The notes under the pieces: generated by a model
What the model was told of the DNA's origin: nothing
Database searches by the model: none
Seen by the model: the letters and a program-made list of their open reading frames with translations, nothing else
In this document: positions 1 through 8,064 of the stretch, piece by piece
How the letters are laid out: every line of letters begins with the position of its first letter
How positions within the stretch are numbered: the stretch's first letter is position 1
Program-made: the position numbers and the translations under genes
NCBI GenBank assembly: GCA_012512995.1
Contig: JAAZDA010000154.1
Location: 1-14,100 of the forward strand
Direction of reading: 5' to 3'
DNA from: Clostridiales bacterium
Lineage (GTDB): Bacteria; Bacillota; Clostridia; Lachnospirales; Lachnospiraceae
Length of the DNA: 14,100 bases

Positions 1-1971
1 AACCTCGAGTCACACGGAAGCTGGGATGAAGGACTAAAGCGCGGCGATATGTCGCTCACTGTGCCGAATTGCCACAAAGAGTGGAAGCCGATCATGCTCG
101 ACCGCGTGAACAGTTGCTATCAGAGGGACAAGAATCATCCTTCGATACTCATCTGGTCGGTCGGAAACGAATCGTATGGCGGCAGCGTGATATACGCGAT
201 GAGCCAGAAATTCCGCGAGCTCGATAATACAAGACCCGTGCATTATGAGGGCGTTTTCAATGACCGCAGATACAATGATTCGTCTGACATTGAGAGCCGC
301 ATGTATGCAAAGGTCGACGAAATAAAGGCATTCCTTTCAAAGCATCGCGATAAACCGTTTATTTCGTGTGAGTATACACACGCCATGGGAAATTCCTGCG
401 GCGCAATGTTCAAATATACCGATCTCGCGGATGAGGAGCCTCTGTATCAGGGCGGATTTATCTGGGATTACATTGATCAGTCAATAACGAAGAAAGACCG
501 CTATGGCAGGGAATTTCAGGCATACGGCGGAGATTTCGGAGACAGACCTACCGAATATCACTTCAGTGGAAACGGGATCGCGTGCGGAGAGGACAGAGAG
601 CCATCTCCCAAGATGATGTCCGTGAAATATAACTATCAGGCGATAAGTGTCGTGATAAAGAAGGCGGTAACCGGCAAAACAAGTGCTGCCGGAAAGTCAT
701 CAGGCACGGGGCTTGTAGCGCAGATAACCAATAAGAACCTGTTCGTTCCGACATCGGAATATGAGGCGGTCTGCGAACTGCTGAGGAACGGGGAGTCAAT
801 CGAGTCATGCGAATTTGATACTGATGTGGCACCGCTTTCGAAGAAAGTGGCAGCGCTCCCTCTAACACTTCCGATGGATGACGGCGAGTATTGCGTTCGC
901 GTGAGTTTCAGATTAAAGAGTGACTGTGCGTGGGCTAAGGCCGGTCACGAGGTGGCGTTCGGAGAAGCCGTTTTCCGCGAAGACTGCAACGACGTGATTA
1001 CAGCAAATGAAAGAATTTTACTTAATCAGAGAACGGCGCAGACACAGAAAGCCTGCCGCGTTGCGGCGGCCATAGAACCGGAACCTGCACCGCTCAGGAT
1101 AGTGCGCGGGGTGAGCGATCTTGGAATTCACGGCGATTGTTTTGACGTGATGTTCGGATATAAGTTCGGCACGATCGTTTCGTACAGGTATAACGGCAGG
1201 GAAATGCTTGACAGCCTGCCAATGCCGAATTTCTGGAGAGCGCCTACTGACAATGACAACGGCAACAGCATGCCGCAGCGCTACGCACAGTGGAAGATAG
1301 CGAGCCTTTATACGACCTACAACGGGATGGCATCATTCCCGGATCATTATTATCCGGAGATAAGAGAGATTCCTGGCAGCATTGAGGTTTCATTTACTTA
1401 CAATGTGCCGACCAAGCCGTCATTTGAGTGCACGGTTAAGTACTCTGTAACGGCTGACGGAACGGTGCGCGTCCACATGATGATGGATCCGCCTGAGGAA
1501 CTCGGTGACATGCCGGAATTTGGAATGATGCTGAGAATGGATGCGGATTATGACCGCGTAAAGTGGTATGGACTTGGACCTGATGAGACATATTCTGACA
1601 GGACGCAGGGAGCAAAACTCGGAATATATTCTCAGCTTGCTAAGGACGCGCTTGCGCCATACCTCATCCCGCAGGAGAGCGGCAACAAGATGGGAGTCAG
1701 ATGGGCAACTGTAACGGATAAGAGGAACAGAGGACTTCTTTTTGCAGGAGACGGGATGAACTTCTCCGCACTGCCGTGGTCGCCTCACGAGATAGAATCG
1801 GCAGGACATCCGTTCGACCTGCCTGAGATACACCACACATACATTCGTTGTGCCCTGGCCCAGATGGGCGTTGCAGGAGATGACGGGTGGGGTGCAAGAA
1901 CTCAGCCGGAATTCCTGTTGCCGGCCGGACAGAAGATGGAATTTGAATTTGCGTTCAGGGGAATGATGTGA
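1..1971 (+). CDS. lacZ: LacZ-type beta-galactosidase (GH2), N-terminus cut by window edge
   Basis: It hydrolyses terminal beta-D-galactosides such as lactose, in the cytoplasm. The reading frame is open from base 1, so the start lies to the left; by comparison with E. coli LacZ roughly 400 N-terminal residues are missing. The first codons read NLESHG, matching the E. coli NIETHG segment whose Glu and His bind Mg2+. WSVGNES carries the acid/base Glu (bases 169-171), and CEYTHAMGNS carries the nucleophile Glu (370-372). FWRAPTDNDNG at 1231-1263 marks the C-terminal beta-sandwich (Bgal_small_N), and the ending with GDDGWG is family-typical and complete. A Gly/Ser/Thr/Lys-rich stretch at about 661-711 sits at the junction after the TIM barrel, where homologues have a short loop. 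There is no signal peptide information. Another GH2 beta-galactoside specificity is possible, but the family call is secure. Confidence 0.95.
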   Translation, partial: NLESHGSWDEGLKRGDMSLTVPNCHKEWKPIMLDRVNSCYQRDKNHPSILIWSVGNESYGGSVIYAMSQKFRELDNTRPVHYEGVFNDRRYNDSSDIESRMYAKVDEIKAFLSKHRDKPFISCEYTHAMGNSCGAMFKYTDLADEEPLYQGGFIWDYIDQSITKKDRYGREFQAYGGDFGDRPTEYHFSGNGIACGEDREPSPKMMSVKYNYQAISVVIKKAVTGKTSAAGKSSGTGLVAQITNKNLFVPTSEYEAVCELLRNGESIESCEFDTDVAPLSKKVAALPLTLPMDDGEYCVRVSFRLKSDCAWAKAGHEVAFGEAVFREDCNDVITANERILLNQRTAQTQKACRVAAAIEPEPAPLRIVRGVSDLGIHGDCFDVMFGYKFGTIVSYRYNGREMLDSLPMPNFWRAPTDNDNGNSMPQRYAQWKIASLYTTYNGMASFPDHYYPEIREIPGSIEVSFTYNVPTKPSFECTVKYSVTADGTVRVHMMMDPPEELGDMPEFGMMLRMDADYDRVKWYGLGPDETYSDRTQGAKLGIYSQLAKDALAPYLIPQESGNKMGVRWATVTDKRNRGLLFAGDGMNFSALPWSPHEIESAGHPFDLPEIHHTYIRCALAQMGVAGDDGWGARTQPEFLLPAGQKMEFEFAFRGMM

Positions 1972-1996
1972 ACGTTGCGCGGAGGGAGAGAAATTA

Positions 1997-3991
1997 ATGG
2001 ACAAGTTTATCGTTAACATTATTCATCGGCCGGAGCTCAATCCGGAGTATGCCGAGAAAGTCACGGGTGCCGGCAAAAAATCTGAGATAGGCAGATCGTC
2101 GCTGGTCGATGAGTCGCTGGATATTTTCAGGTTCCAGCAGGAGACGGCACACAAAAATGGATTGAAGACGACCATACAGATCACGTATGCATCGCTCTTT
2201 TCTCAGGAAATTATTGATATGGCGAAGTCTGATCACGACAAGTACGGTGATGAGATAGGACTCTCGCTCCTGGGTCTCCCATGCCCGGAGTTTGAGAAGA
2301 AATATCACACCAAAGACTTCTGTATATGGATGTTTTCTCTGGAAGATAAGAAGTCGATCGTAGATGATGTTTTTGCAAAGTTCCATGATGCTTTCGGGTT
2401 TTATCCGGAGTCGACAGGCTCCTACTACATGGACGCAGACCTCATCAATTACATAAAGAAGAGTTATCCGGGCGTAAAGTGCGCGGTCGCCACATGCTGG
2501 GAAGAAGGCCCCAAGGCCTATCATACATGCAATAACTCATGGTACACATTTATGGACGGCGGCCCCTGGGCTCCGTGGATTCCGTCAAAACAAAATACGC
2601 ACGCGCCTGCTGCCAATGAAAAGGAGGATTCCGGCATCGTCGCGATACCTCACCTTTCCCGCGATCTCATCGCCTGCTATGACGGCAATGGTTCGAACTT
2701 CGGGACCCATCCGCAGAATGTGCTGCGTGGCATGATCTATGACAGCAAGAAGTGGGAGTATCCGTACCTTTACAACCTGATCGATCAGTATAGAGATCTC
2801 GAGAAATATAATAACGGCTATGGATATAACATGATGTTCGTCGGACCTTGCTGGCTCAATAAGTTAGGCCGCTGGGAAGCCCCATATGAGCTTCTTAAGA
2901 AGTCATATGAAGACGGCATGGCGTATTATGGAAAGCTTAAGAAGGAAGGCAAGCTCACAGATATGACGATGGCTGAGTTCGCTGACTATTACCGCGGCAA
3001 GAAGCACTATACAGAGCCCGAATGCGCGCTGTGGCGCGATATCCTCTACGGCTCTGACAAGCAGCTCTTCTGGTACTGTGATCCATATATGAGAGCCTGC
3101 ATCAACATGGATCAGGGCGGCGCGCTCGTTGACCTTCGCAATTATTCGGCAAAACTTGAGTGGAAGATCGGTATTGGTACAGATCACATAACTGACTGCT
3201 CGTATCCTTTCCTCATTCAGGAGAAATATCGTGCTGGTTACTTCACTCATTACGCAGGAGAAGGAACCGTTCGCAGCGCGAAATTTTCATATAAGGGAGA
3301 GGTCGCAGATCTCTGCCAGTGCCGCACACATGCTCACTTCACTGCAACCGGGATCGGAGTGCCTGCGGCAGAAAACTCGTCTGCAACGGAAAATTCGTCT
3401 GTGGCCGGAACTTCAGCTGCAACGGATAATTCGTCTGTGACAGCAGAAAACGCATCTGTGGCCGGATCCGCAGCTACAGCCGCTAACACTCTAGGAGAAA
3501 CTTCTGTCAAGGTACGCACATTGACACTTGATCCGGTAGAGATTGTTTTCTCTGATCTAAGGTTCAAGGTCCAGAGCATCATTACATTCAGGGAAGGCTC
3601 ACAGGAAATCGGCTTCACCAGGAAGATATTCGACATGAGCGATCCTGCGGCTAAGGTCGATGTCCGTGAATACATGACAGCCTGCTACGGCACAACTGAG
3701 TACTCGGAGAATATGAACGGGATCGTGCTCGGAGTAGACGCTGATAAGAAACAGGATATTATCGAATACCAGTACAAAGATCGCACGGCATCTGCCGGCG
3801 GCGCTGATGTAGTCTGGGCAAAGATCCCACAGATCGACACTCTTGTATCCATGGAAGCTGACAGGAAAGATGTGACGGGATACGTTCATGAAGGATATGC
3901 GTTCTCGCCGATGTTCACGCTCGGATATACCGGAGAACTCGGAGATAAGGAGGAACTGACAACATGGCTCAGGCTGGAAAAGGAAAACTGA
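1997..3991 (+). CDS. Uncharacterised 664-residue protein, possible deacetylase/glycosidase-like barrel
   Basis: I do not recognise this family with certainty. The start at 1997 has a good ribosome site (GGAGGGAG, 1981-1988) and lies only 25 bases after the beta-galactosidase stop, so co-transcription and a role in carbohydrate handling are likely. There is no signal peptide or membrane segment, so it is probably cytoplasmic. Residues 1-350 alternate predicted strands and helices. The stretch around residues 130-172 (GFYPESTGSYYMDADL, then KCAVATCWEEG) recalls polysaccharide-deacetylase/GH57/GH38-like (beta/alpha) barrels, but no complete metal-binding triad is evident to me. The C-terminal third (from about residue 370) looks beta-rich, like the sandwich domains of glycoside hydrolases. 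Residues about 452-505 are a Ser/Ala/Asn/Thr-rich insertion encoded by imperfect tandem repeats, in an otherwise globular region. A DUF3863/DUF3864-type family is worth testing; I name it from memory only. Confidence 0.85.
   Translation: MDKFIVNIIHRPELNPEYAEKVTGAGKKSEIGRSSLVDESLDIFRFQQETAHKNGLKTTIQITYASLFSQEIIDMAKSDHDKYGDEIGLSLLGLPCPEFEKKYHTKDFCIWMFSLEDKKSIVDDVFAKFHDAFGFYPESTGSYYMDADLINYIKKSYPGVKCAVATCWEEGPKAYHTCNNSWYTFMDGGPWAPWIPSKQNTHAPAANEKEDSGIVAIPHLSRDLIACYDGNGSNFGTHPQNVLRGMIYDSKKWEYPYLYNLIDQYRDLEKYNNGYGYNMMFVGPCWLNKLGRWEAPYELLKKSYEDGMAYYGKLKKEGKLTDMTMAEFADYYRGKKHYTEPECALWRDILYGSDKQLFWYCDPYMRACINMDQGGALVDLRNYSAKLEWKIGIGTDHITDCSYPFLIQEKYRAGYFTHYAGEGTVRSAKFSYKGEVADLCQCRTHAHFTATGIGVPAAENSSATENSSVAGTSAATDNSSVTAENASVAGSAATAANTLGETSVKVRTLTLDPVEIVFSDLRFKVQSIITFREGSQEIGFTRKIFDMSDPAAKVDVREYMTACYGTTEYSENMNGIVLGVDADKKQDIIEYQYKDRTASAGGADVVWAKIPQIDTLVSMEADRKDVTGYVHEGYAFSPMFTLGYTGELGDKEELTTWLRLEKEN
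3371..3482 (+). repeat. In-frame tandem repeats encoding a Ser/Ala/Asn-rich insertion
   Basis: A 13-base word close to GAAAAYTCGTCTG occurs at 3371-3383, 3389-3401, 3425-3437 (GATAATTCGTCTG) and 3446-3458 (GAAAACGCATCTG). The spacings are 18, 36 and 21, all multiples of three. The copies at 3389 and 3446 begin a longer imperfect 57-base (19-codon) duplication that also includes TCTGTGGCCGGA. The encoded peptide repeats ENSS/DNSS/ENAS. Confidence 0.8.
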
Positions 3992-4182
3992 ATTACAGAT
4001 GCCCGTCCTGCTTTATGAGGGATCTTGACATAGATATGTTTTACGATGCGGACAAGAAAGAATATTACTGCATTCGCTGCGAGTACACCGGAACGGAAGA
4101 AGATGTGCTTAAGTTCAATGAAATAGTCCGCATAAGGTATACGGCTATGAGTAAGAGATACACGAAGTTCGATTTCGACTGA
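3964..4182 (+). CDS. Small zinc-ribbon protein, 72 residues
   Basis: It is a hypothetical protein with two CxxC knuckles: CPSC at about residues 13-16 and CIRC at about 36-39. They are separated by an acidic/aromatic strand-like stretch (DIDMFYDADKKEYYC), the layout of a single zinc ribbon. The ATG lies inside the end of the previous gene (28-base overlap in another frame) and is preceded by AAGGAGGA at 3947-3954, nine bases upstream. This supports real translation, coupled to the upstream gene. The N-terminus is Lys/Gly-rich and the C-terminus basic-aromatic, so nucleic-acid or protein binding is plausible but not shown. There is no evidence of an enzymatic domain. It is the last gene before the terminator. 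Confidence 0.8.
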   Translation: MAQAGKGKLNYRCPSCFMRDLDIDMFYDADKKEYYCIRCEYTGTEEDVLKFNEIVRIRYTAMSKRYTKFDFD

Positions 4183-4191
4183 TGAAGCCGC

Positions 4192-4221
4192 ACACCTGCC
4201 TGTCAAAGGCAGGTGTTTTTT
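4192..4221 (+). terminator. Intrinsic terminator of the beta-galactosidase operon
   Basis: A perfect nine-pair stem (ACACCTGCC, 4192-4200, with GGCAGGTGT, 4208-4216) encloses a seven-base loop and runs into six T residues (4216-4221). It begins ten bases after the zinc-ribbon stop codon. Confidence 0.93.
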
Positions 4222-4248
4222 GTGCATGGCGCAAATTCGTAGTAAAAT
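4220..4248 (+). promoter_or_regulatory. Candidate sigma-A promoter for glmM
   Basis: TTGTGC (4220-4225) and TAAAAT (4243-4248) are separated by 17 bases. The -35 keeps TTG and the -10 matches five of six consensus bases. The -35 begins inside the T-tract of the preceding terminator. The leader to the glmM start is about 80 bases and I see no riboswitch fold in it. Confidence 0.45.
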
Positions 4249-4317
4249 AGCTTTTGTTGGAATTGCCAGAAGCGAAAAGCCGAACATGAGTTCCGACATA
4301 AATACATAATTCTGAAA

Positions 4318-4324
4318 AAGGTGG
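4318..4324 (+). promoter_or_regulatory. Ribosome binding site that fixes the glmM start
   Basis: AAGGTGG lies 11 bases before ATG 4336. The upstream in-frame GTG at 4321 falls within this site and has no ribosome site of its own, so ATG 4336 is preferred. It also gives the family-typical N-terminus MGKYFGTDGFRG. Confidence 0.7.
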
Positions 4325-4335
4325 ACACAGCACAT

Positions 4336-5715
4336 ATGGGGAAATATTTTGGAACTGACGGTTTCAGAGGAGAAGCAAATCAGGTCCTGACAGCGCAGCA
4401 TGCGTTCAGGATCGGCAGGTTCCTCGGCTGTTACTATACGTCGAGCGCGCGCCCCGGCAAAATCGTTATCGGCAAGGATACGCGCCGCAGCAGCTATATG
4501 TTCGAGTATGCACTTGCTGCAGGAATCACAGCTTCCGGCGGTGATGTCTATCTGCTCCATGTCACGACAACGCCTTCGATCTCATATGTCGTGAGGACTG
4601 AAGACTTCGACTGCGGGATAATGATCTCGGCGAGCCACAATCCATTCAACGATAACGGGATCAAGCTTATCGGCGGCACAGGCGAGAAGATCAGCGGTGA
4701 GATGATAGACAGGATGGAAGAGTATCTCGACAGACCGAATGATGATCTGCCGCTGGCGACAGGCGAGAGCATCGGCCGCACGATCGACTATGTTGTCGGC
4801 CGCAATCGCTACATAGGCTATCTTATTTCACTTTCGACTCATTCATTCAAGGATCTCCGGATCGGGCTGGATGTCGCGAACGGCAGTTCCTGGGAAATGG
4901 CCAGATCGATATTCAACGCGCTTGGCGCCAAAACTCATCTCATAAACAATGAGCCCAACGGCTTCAATATCAACAAGGACTGCGGAGCCACGCACGTAGC
5001 AGGCCTGCAGAAATTTGTCACAGACAACAAGCTTGACATGGGTTTTGCCTTCGATGGCGATGCTGACCGTTGCATCGCAGTAGACGAGATGGGGCAGATC
5101 GTGAACGGCGACAGGATCATGTATATTTTTGCAAAACAAATGTCGCAGCAGGGCGAGCTTCCACAGAACACAATAGCTGCCACGATGATGTCCAATTATG
5201 GGCTCATGAAATCGCTTGAGCGGATCAATTGCCACGTTTCAGTCACTGATGTTGGGGATCGTTTTGTCTACGAGAGAATGACTGAGAACGGCTACACGCT
5301 CGGCGGTGAGAAGACGGGCCACATAATTCTCTCAAAATATGCGACTACTGGTGATGGAATACTCACTGCGGTCAAGCTCACAGAAGCGATGCTCGACAGG
5401 AAGAAACAGCTTTCAGAATTATCTGAAGGATATGAGGAATATCCGCAGATACAGCAGAATCTGAGAGTTTTTGATAAGGCGGCGGTCCTTAATGATTCAA
5501 AGGTCCTTGACGAGAAGGAAAAGCTTGCCGCAGAGCTTGGAAGTGAAGGCAGGATAATCCTCAGAAAGAGCGGGACGGAGCCGGTCGTCCGTATACTTGT
5601 AGAAGCCAGGGATAAGGGCGCATGCAGAGGCTATATCGATCGTCTGACAGAGGTGATCGACAGCGAGGGTTACATTGACAGGAACAAGGAAGCCAGCAGC
5701 GACGGGGTCTTCTGA
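4336..5715 (+). CDS. glmM: Phosphoglucosamine mutase
   Basis: It interconverts glucosamine-6-phosphate and glucosamine-1-phosphate, feeding UDP-N-acetylglucosamine for peptidoglycan; cytoplasmic. The protein has 459 residues, close to the usual 445-450, with a short extra C-terminal tail. All four alpha-D-phosphohexomutase signatures are present: ISASHNP with the phosphorylated Ser at residue 100, the metal loop DGDADR (Asp 240, 242, 244), the sugar-binding GGEKTGH (Glu 325), and the phosphate-binding RKSGTEP (residues 410-416). GGEKTGH differs from the GGEQSGH of E. coli GlmM, and FGTDGFRG replaces FGTDGVRG; both variants are, to my knowledge, usual in Clostridia. A phosphomannomutase/phosphoglucomutase specificity is less likely given the N-terminal motif. 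The gene sits between its own candidate promoter and the leucine-rich repeat gene, whose start follows after 40 bases, so the two may be co-transcribed. Confidence 0.95.
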   Translation: MGKYFGTDGFRGEANQVLTAQHAFRIGRFLGCYYTSSARPGKIVIGKDTRRSSYMFEYALAAGITASGGDVYLLHVTTTPSISYVVRTEDFDCGIMISASHNPFNDNGIKLIGGTGEKISGEMIDRMEEYLDRPNDDLPLATGESIGRTIDYVVGRNRYIGYLISLSTHSFKDLRIGLDVANGSSWEMARSIFNALGAKTHLINNEPNGFNINKDCGATHVAGLQKFVTDNKLDMGFAFDGDADRCIAVDEMGQIVNGDRIMYIFAKQMSQQGELPQNTIAATMMSNYGLMKSLERINCHVSVTDVGDRFVYERMTENGYTLGGEKTGHIILSKYATTGDGILTAVKLTEAMLDRKKQLSELSEGYEEYPQIQQNLRVFDKAAVLNDSKVLDEKEKLAAELGSEGRIILRKSGTEPVVRILVEARDKGACRGYIDRLTEVIDSEGYIDRNKEASSDGVF

Positions 5716-5755
5716 AGTTACTCTTCTGAAGAATGACAAGCAGGAAGTTGAATTT

Positions 5756-6754
5756 ATGAATCTGGTTTATACAACGAAGCAGAATAATGGTGAAGAATAT
5801 CTAGAGGTGACCGGGGCGAAAGCGCCGGCCACTTTTGTAATAGTGCCGAAGAAGGTTGCCAGTATTGCGCCGCATGCCTTTGAAGGAAGAAACGATATAA
5901 GAGAAATTGTTTTGCCTGATTCTGTGACTAAGATAGGCTCATTTGCATTCTACAGATGCGGGTGTTTAAGAAAAATCACGCTTACCGATTCATGCACTGA
6001 TTACGGTGACGGCGCGATAAGGGGCTGCAGCGGGTTGACGGATATTGAGGTGTTCTGCGGCGGAAGACATCAGGACGATACGGATGAGATGGCAAACAGT
6101 GAAAACTCGAACAGTGATCGGAAGACAGATGTCCACACCTCGGATTTCACAATCATACGCTCTATGCTTCGCGACAGTGATGCGCAGCTGACATTCTTAA
6201 TTCATCTGCCCGGCGCGGACGCCTGCCTCGCCTTCCCTTCGTTCACTGATGTCGCGACAGAAAATACATATGCGAGACAGATCCAGTTCGACATATCAGG
6301 CTCAGGTTACGGCTACCGCGAGGTGGTGGGCTCGAAGGAAATAGGCTGGCGCGAATATGACAGGCTTTTTGGCAGAGCAGCTATAGATTCAGTCGAGACA
6401 GCTGCGCTTGTCGCACTTTCAAGGCTCATGTATCCGTATATGCTGGAAGATCAGGCGCGGGTAAGGTATGAGAGTTATCTTGGAGACCCGGACAACAGCC
6501 CGCGCATTCTTTCATGGCTGGTCGGAGCAGAGGGCGCGGTGAGCGCCGTGGGAGCTGTCGGAAATGTCGGCGCGATGGAAGATGGAACGAGGCTGAGCCG
6601 CATAAAGTTCATGGGTGAACATGAACTCATAAATATCAATGCCTTTCCCGCCGCGATAAAACTTGCATCCAGCGCAGGCAAGACAGAGATCGCAGCGCTC
6701 CTTATGGAATATTCGAAGCGCAGAGAAGGAAGTTTTGACGAATTTGTGCTGTAA
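5756..6754 (+). CDS. BspA-type leucine-rich repeat protein
   Basis: It is a 332-residue protein of unknown specific role. Residues about 35-100 form two to three BspA-like LRR_5 repeats (IAPHAFEGRNDIREIVLPDSVTKIG style, then SFAFYRCGCLRKITL), a fold that typically mediates protein contacts. There is no signal peptide, so it is probably cytoplasmic, unlike surface BspA proteins. A polar linker (about 103-129, DDTDEMANSENSNSDRK) precedes a helical C-terminal half. That half holds an Ala/Gly/Val low-complexity insertion at residues 256-273 (bases 6521-6574) and ends with a helix around AAIKLASSAGKTEIAALLMEY. The start is set by AGGAAG (5742-5747), eight bases before ATG 5756. The same frame stays open upstream into the end of glmM, but no better site is visible there. 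It precedes the ATPase/vWA/MoxR genes and may supply their target recognition; this is inference from position. Confidence 0.85.
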   Translation: MNLVYTTKQNNGEEYLEVTGAKAPATFVIVPKKVASIAPHAFEGRNDIREIVLPDSVTKIGSFAFYRCGCLRKITLTDSCTDYGDGAIRGCSGLTDIEVFCGGRHQDDTDEMANSENSNSDRKTDVHTSDFTIIRSMLRDSDAQLTFLIHLPGADACLAFPSFTDVATENTYARQIQFDISGSGYGYREVVGSKEIGWREYDRLFGRAAIDSVETAALVALSRLMYPYMLEDQARVRYESYLGDPDNSPRILSWLVGAEGAVSAVGAVGNVGAMEDGTRLSRIKFMGEHELININAFPAAIKLASSAGKTEIAALLMEYSKRREGSFDEFVL

Positions 6755-6768
6755 GTTGTGATTGATAC

Positions 6769-6802
6769 TTGAAAAATGATACCGTTTCGGCCAAAATATG
6801 AT
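6769..6802 (+). promoter_or_regulatory. Weak promoter candidate before the DUF4143 ATPase gene
   Basis: The 80-base gap is AT-rich. TTGAAA (6769-6774) has either CAAAAT (6792-6797) at 17 bases or the better -10 TATGAT (6797-6802) at a poor 22-base spacing. Neither pairing is convincing, but the better -10 lies 32 bases before the start codon, so a local promoter is plausible. No terminator follows the leucine-rich repeat gene. Confidence 0.25.
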
Positions 6803-6834
6803 TGGGACAAACATTAGACGAAAGGAGCATTAAT

Positions 6835-8064
6835 ATGTTTTATATAAAACGAAATATTGAAGATGTTTTTATGAGACTCAATGAACAATTTCCGGCCATA
6901 CTTGTTACTGGCCCGCGTCAGGTCGGCAAAACAACTATGCTAAAACAAATGGTATTACGCGAAGGACGCAGTCGCACATATGTTTCTCTTGATGATCTAA
7001 ATGAAAGGTCACTTGCAAAAACAGATCCGGAAATGTTCTTTCAACTTCACAGACCGCCGGTCTTTATTGATGAGATCCAATATGCACCTGAGCTTTTCAC
7101 ATATATAAAAAAATATGTGGATGAGAACCACCATGCAGGTGATTTCTGGATAACTGGTTCACAGATATTCAAAATGATGGAAGGAGTGCAGGAATCGCTG
7201 GCAGGAAGGGTGGCATTGATGCATCTTTCACCGCTTTCACAGCAGGAAATATCCGGAACTTCATATGGAGCTTTTACATTGAATATAGAAAAACTCAAGG
7301 CACGTCATGAGGTAAATGCTTCTGTTACAACACCTGAGATATTTGAACGTATTTTCCGGGGAGGAATGCCGGCATTGATAAGCGGGAGCATAAACGATCG
7401 CAACGTGTTCTATTCGAGTTATCTGAACACATATCTTGAAAGAGATGTAAGGGAGCTTTCAGGGACGATAGACTCACTTAAGTTCCTGTATTTTATTACG
7501 GCAACTGCCGCAAGAACAGCTGGACTGGTCAATTACAAAGGTATTGCGGATGATTGTGACATAGATCAACTGACGGCAAAAGCCTGGCTCAGGATTTTGG
7601 AGACTCTGGGTATCATATTCTATCTGCATCCATATTCAAACAATGTTTTGAAACGCACCATCAAGACTCCAAAACTTTATTTTTATGATACAGGGCTTGT
7701 TTGTTATCTGACGAAATGGAGCAGTGCGGAAACAGCTATGAATGGAGCCATGAATGGTGCTTTACTTGAGAATTACACAGTCAGTGAAATAGTAAAAAGT
7801 TATCAGAATGCCGGTATGCCTTCATATCTATATTATTATCGCGACAAAGATAACAAAAAGATCGACCTTCTGATGGAGGGCGATGGCACTCTTTATCCGA
7901 TGGAAATAAAAAAGACCACAAGTCCCGAGAAGCGAATGACTGATAGTTTTACTGTAATTGAAAAATCCCCATTGAAAAGAGGTACCGGAGCAGTCTTATG
8001 CATGGCTGAAAAGCTGAGCGCTTTTGACCGCGAGAATCTCATTGTTCCAATATCACTTATATGA
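6835..8064 (+). CDS. AAA_14 / DUF4143 family ATPase
   Basis: It is a 409-residue P-loop ATPase of a widespread prokaryotic family without a settled function. Walker A is GPRQVGKTT (residues 26-34) and Walker B is VFIDEIQ (Asp79, Glu80). The family hallmark ITGSQ at 106-110 is followed by ESLAGR at 120-125. The C-terminal half is DUF4143 with a restriction-endonuclease-like core: IDLLMEGDG, then YPMEIKK, giving Asp344, Glu357 and Lys359 in a PD-(D/E)xK arrangement, which is often inactive in this family. AAGGAG at 6822-6827, seven bases upstream, fixes ATG 6835. Base composition is clearly more AT-rich than in the genes on either side, suggesting separate acquisition. Its TGA overlaps the ATG of the vWA gene (ATGA, 8061-8064), implying coupled translation. 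A role in defence, toxin control or protein handling would be guesswork. Confidence 0.93.
   Translation: MFYIKRNIEDVFMRLNEQFPAILVTGPRQVGKTTMLKQMVLREGRSRTYVSLDDLNERSLAKTDPEMFFQLHRPPVFIDEIQYAPELFTYIKKYVDENHHAGDFWITGSQIFKMMEGVQESLAGRVALMHLSPLSQQEISGTSYGAFTLNIEKLKARHEVNASVTTPEIFERIFRGGMPALISGSINDRNVFYSSYLNTYLERDVRELSGTIDSLKFLYFITATAARTAGLVNYKGIADDCDIDQLTAKAWLRILETLGIIFYLHPYSNNVLKRTIKTPKLYFYDTGLVCYLTKWSSAETAMNGAMNGALLENYTVSEIVKSYQNAGMPSYLYYYRDKDNKKIDLLMEGDGTLYPMEIKKTTSPEKRMTDSFTVIEKSPLKRGTGAVLCMAEKLSAFDRENLIVPISLI

Noticed and set aside
1420..2019. 199-residue minus-strand open frame
   Set aside because: It lies opposite the well-supported beta-galactosidase C-terminus and has no family-like sequence.
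4321..4335. GTG 4321 as the glmM start
   Set aside because: It lies within the ribosome site for ATG 4336 and would add residues not found at the conserved GlmM N-terminus.
3886..4560. 224-residue minus-strand open frame
   Set aside because: It crosses the zinc-ribbon gene, the terminator and the start of glmM, with no recognisable domain.
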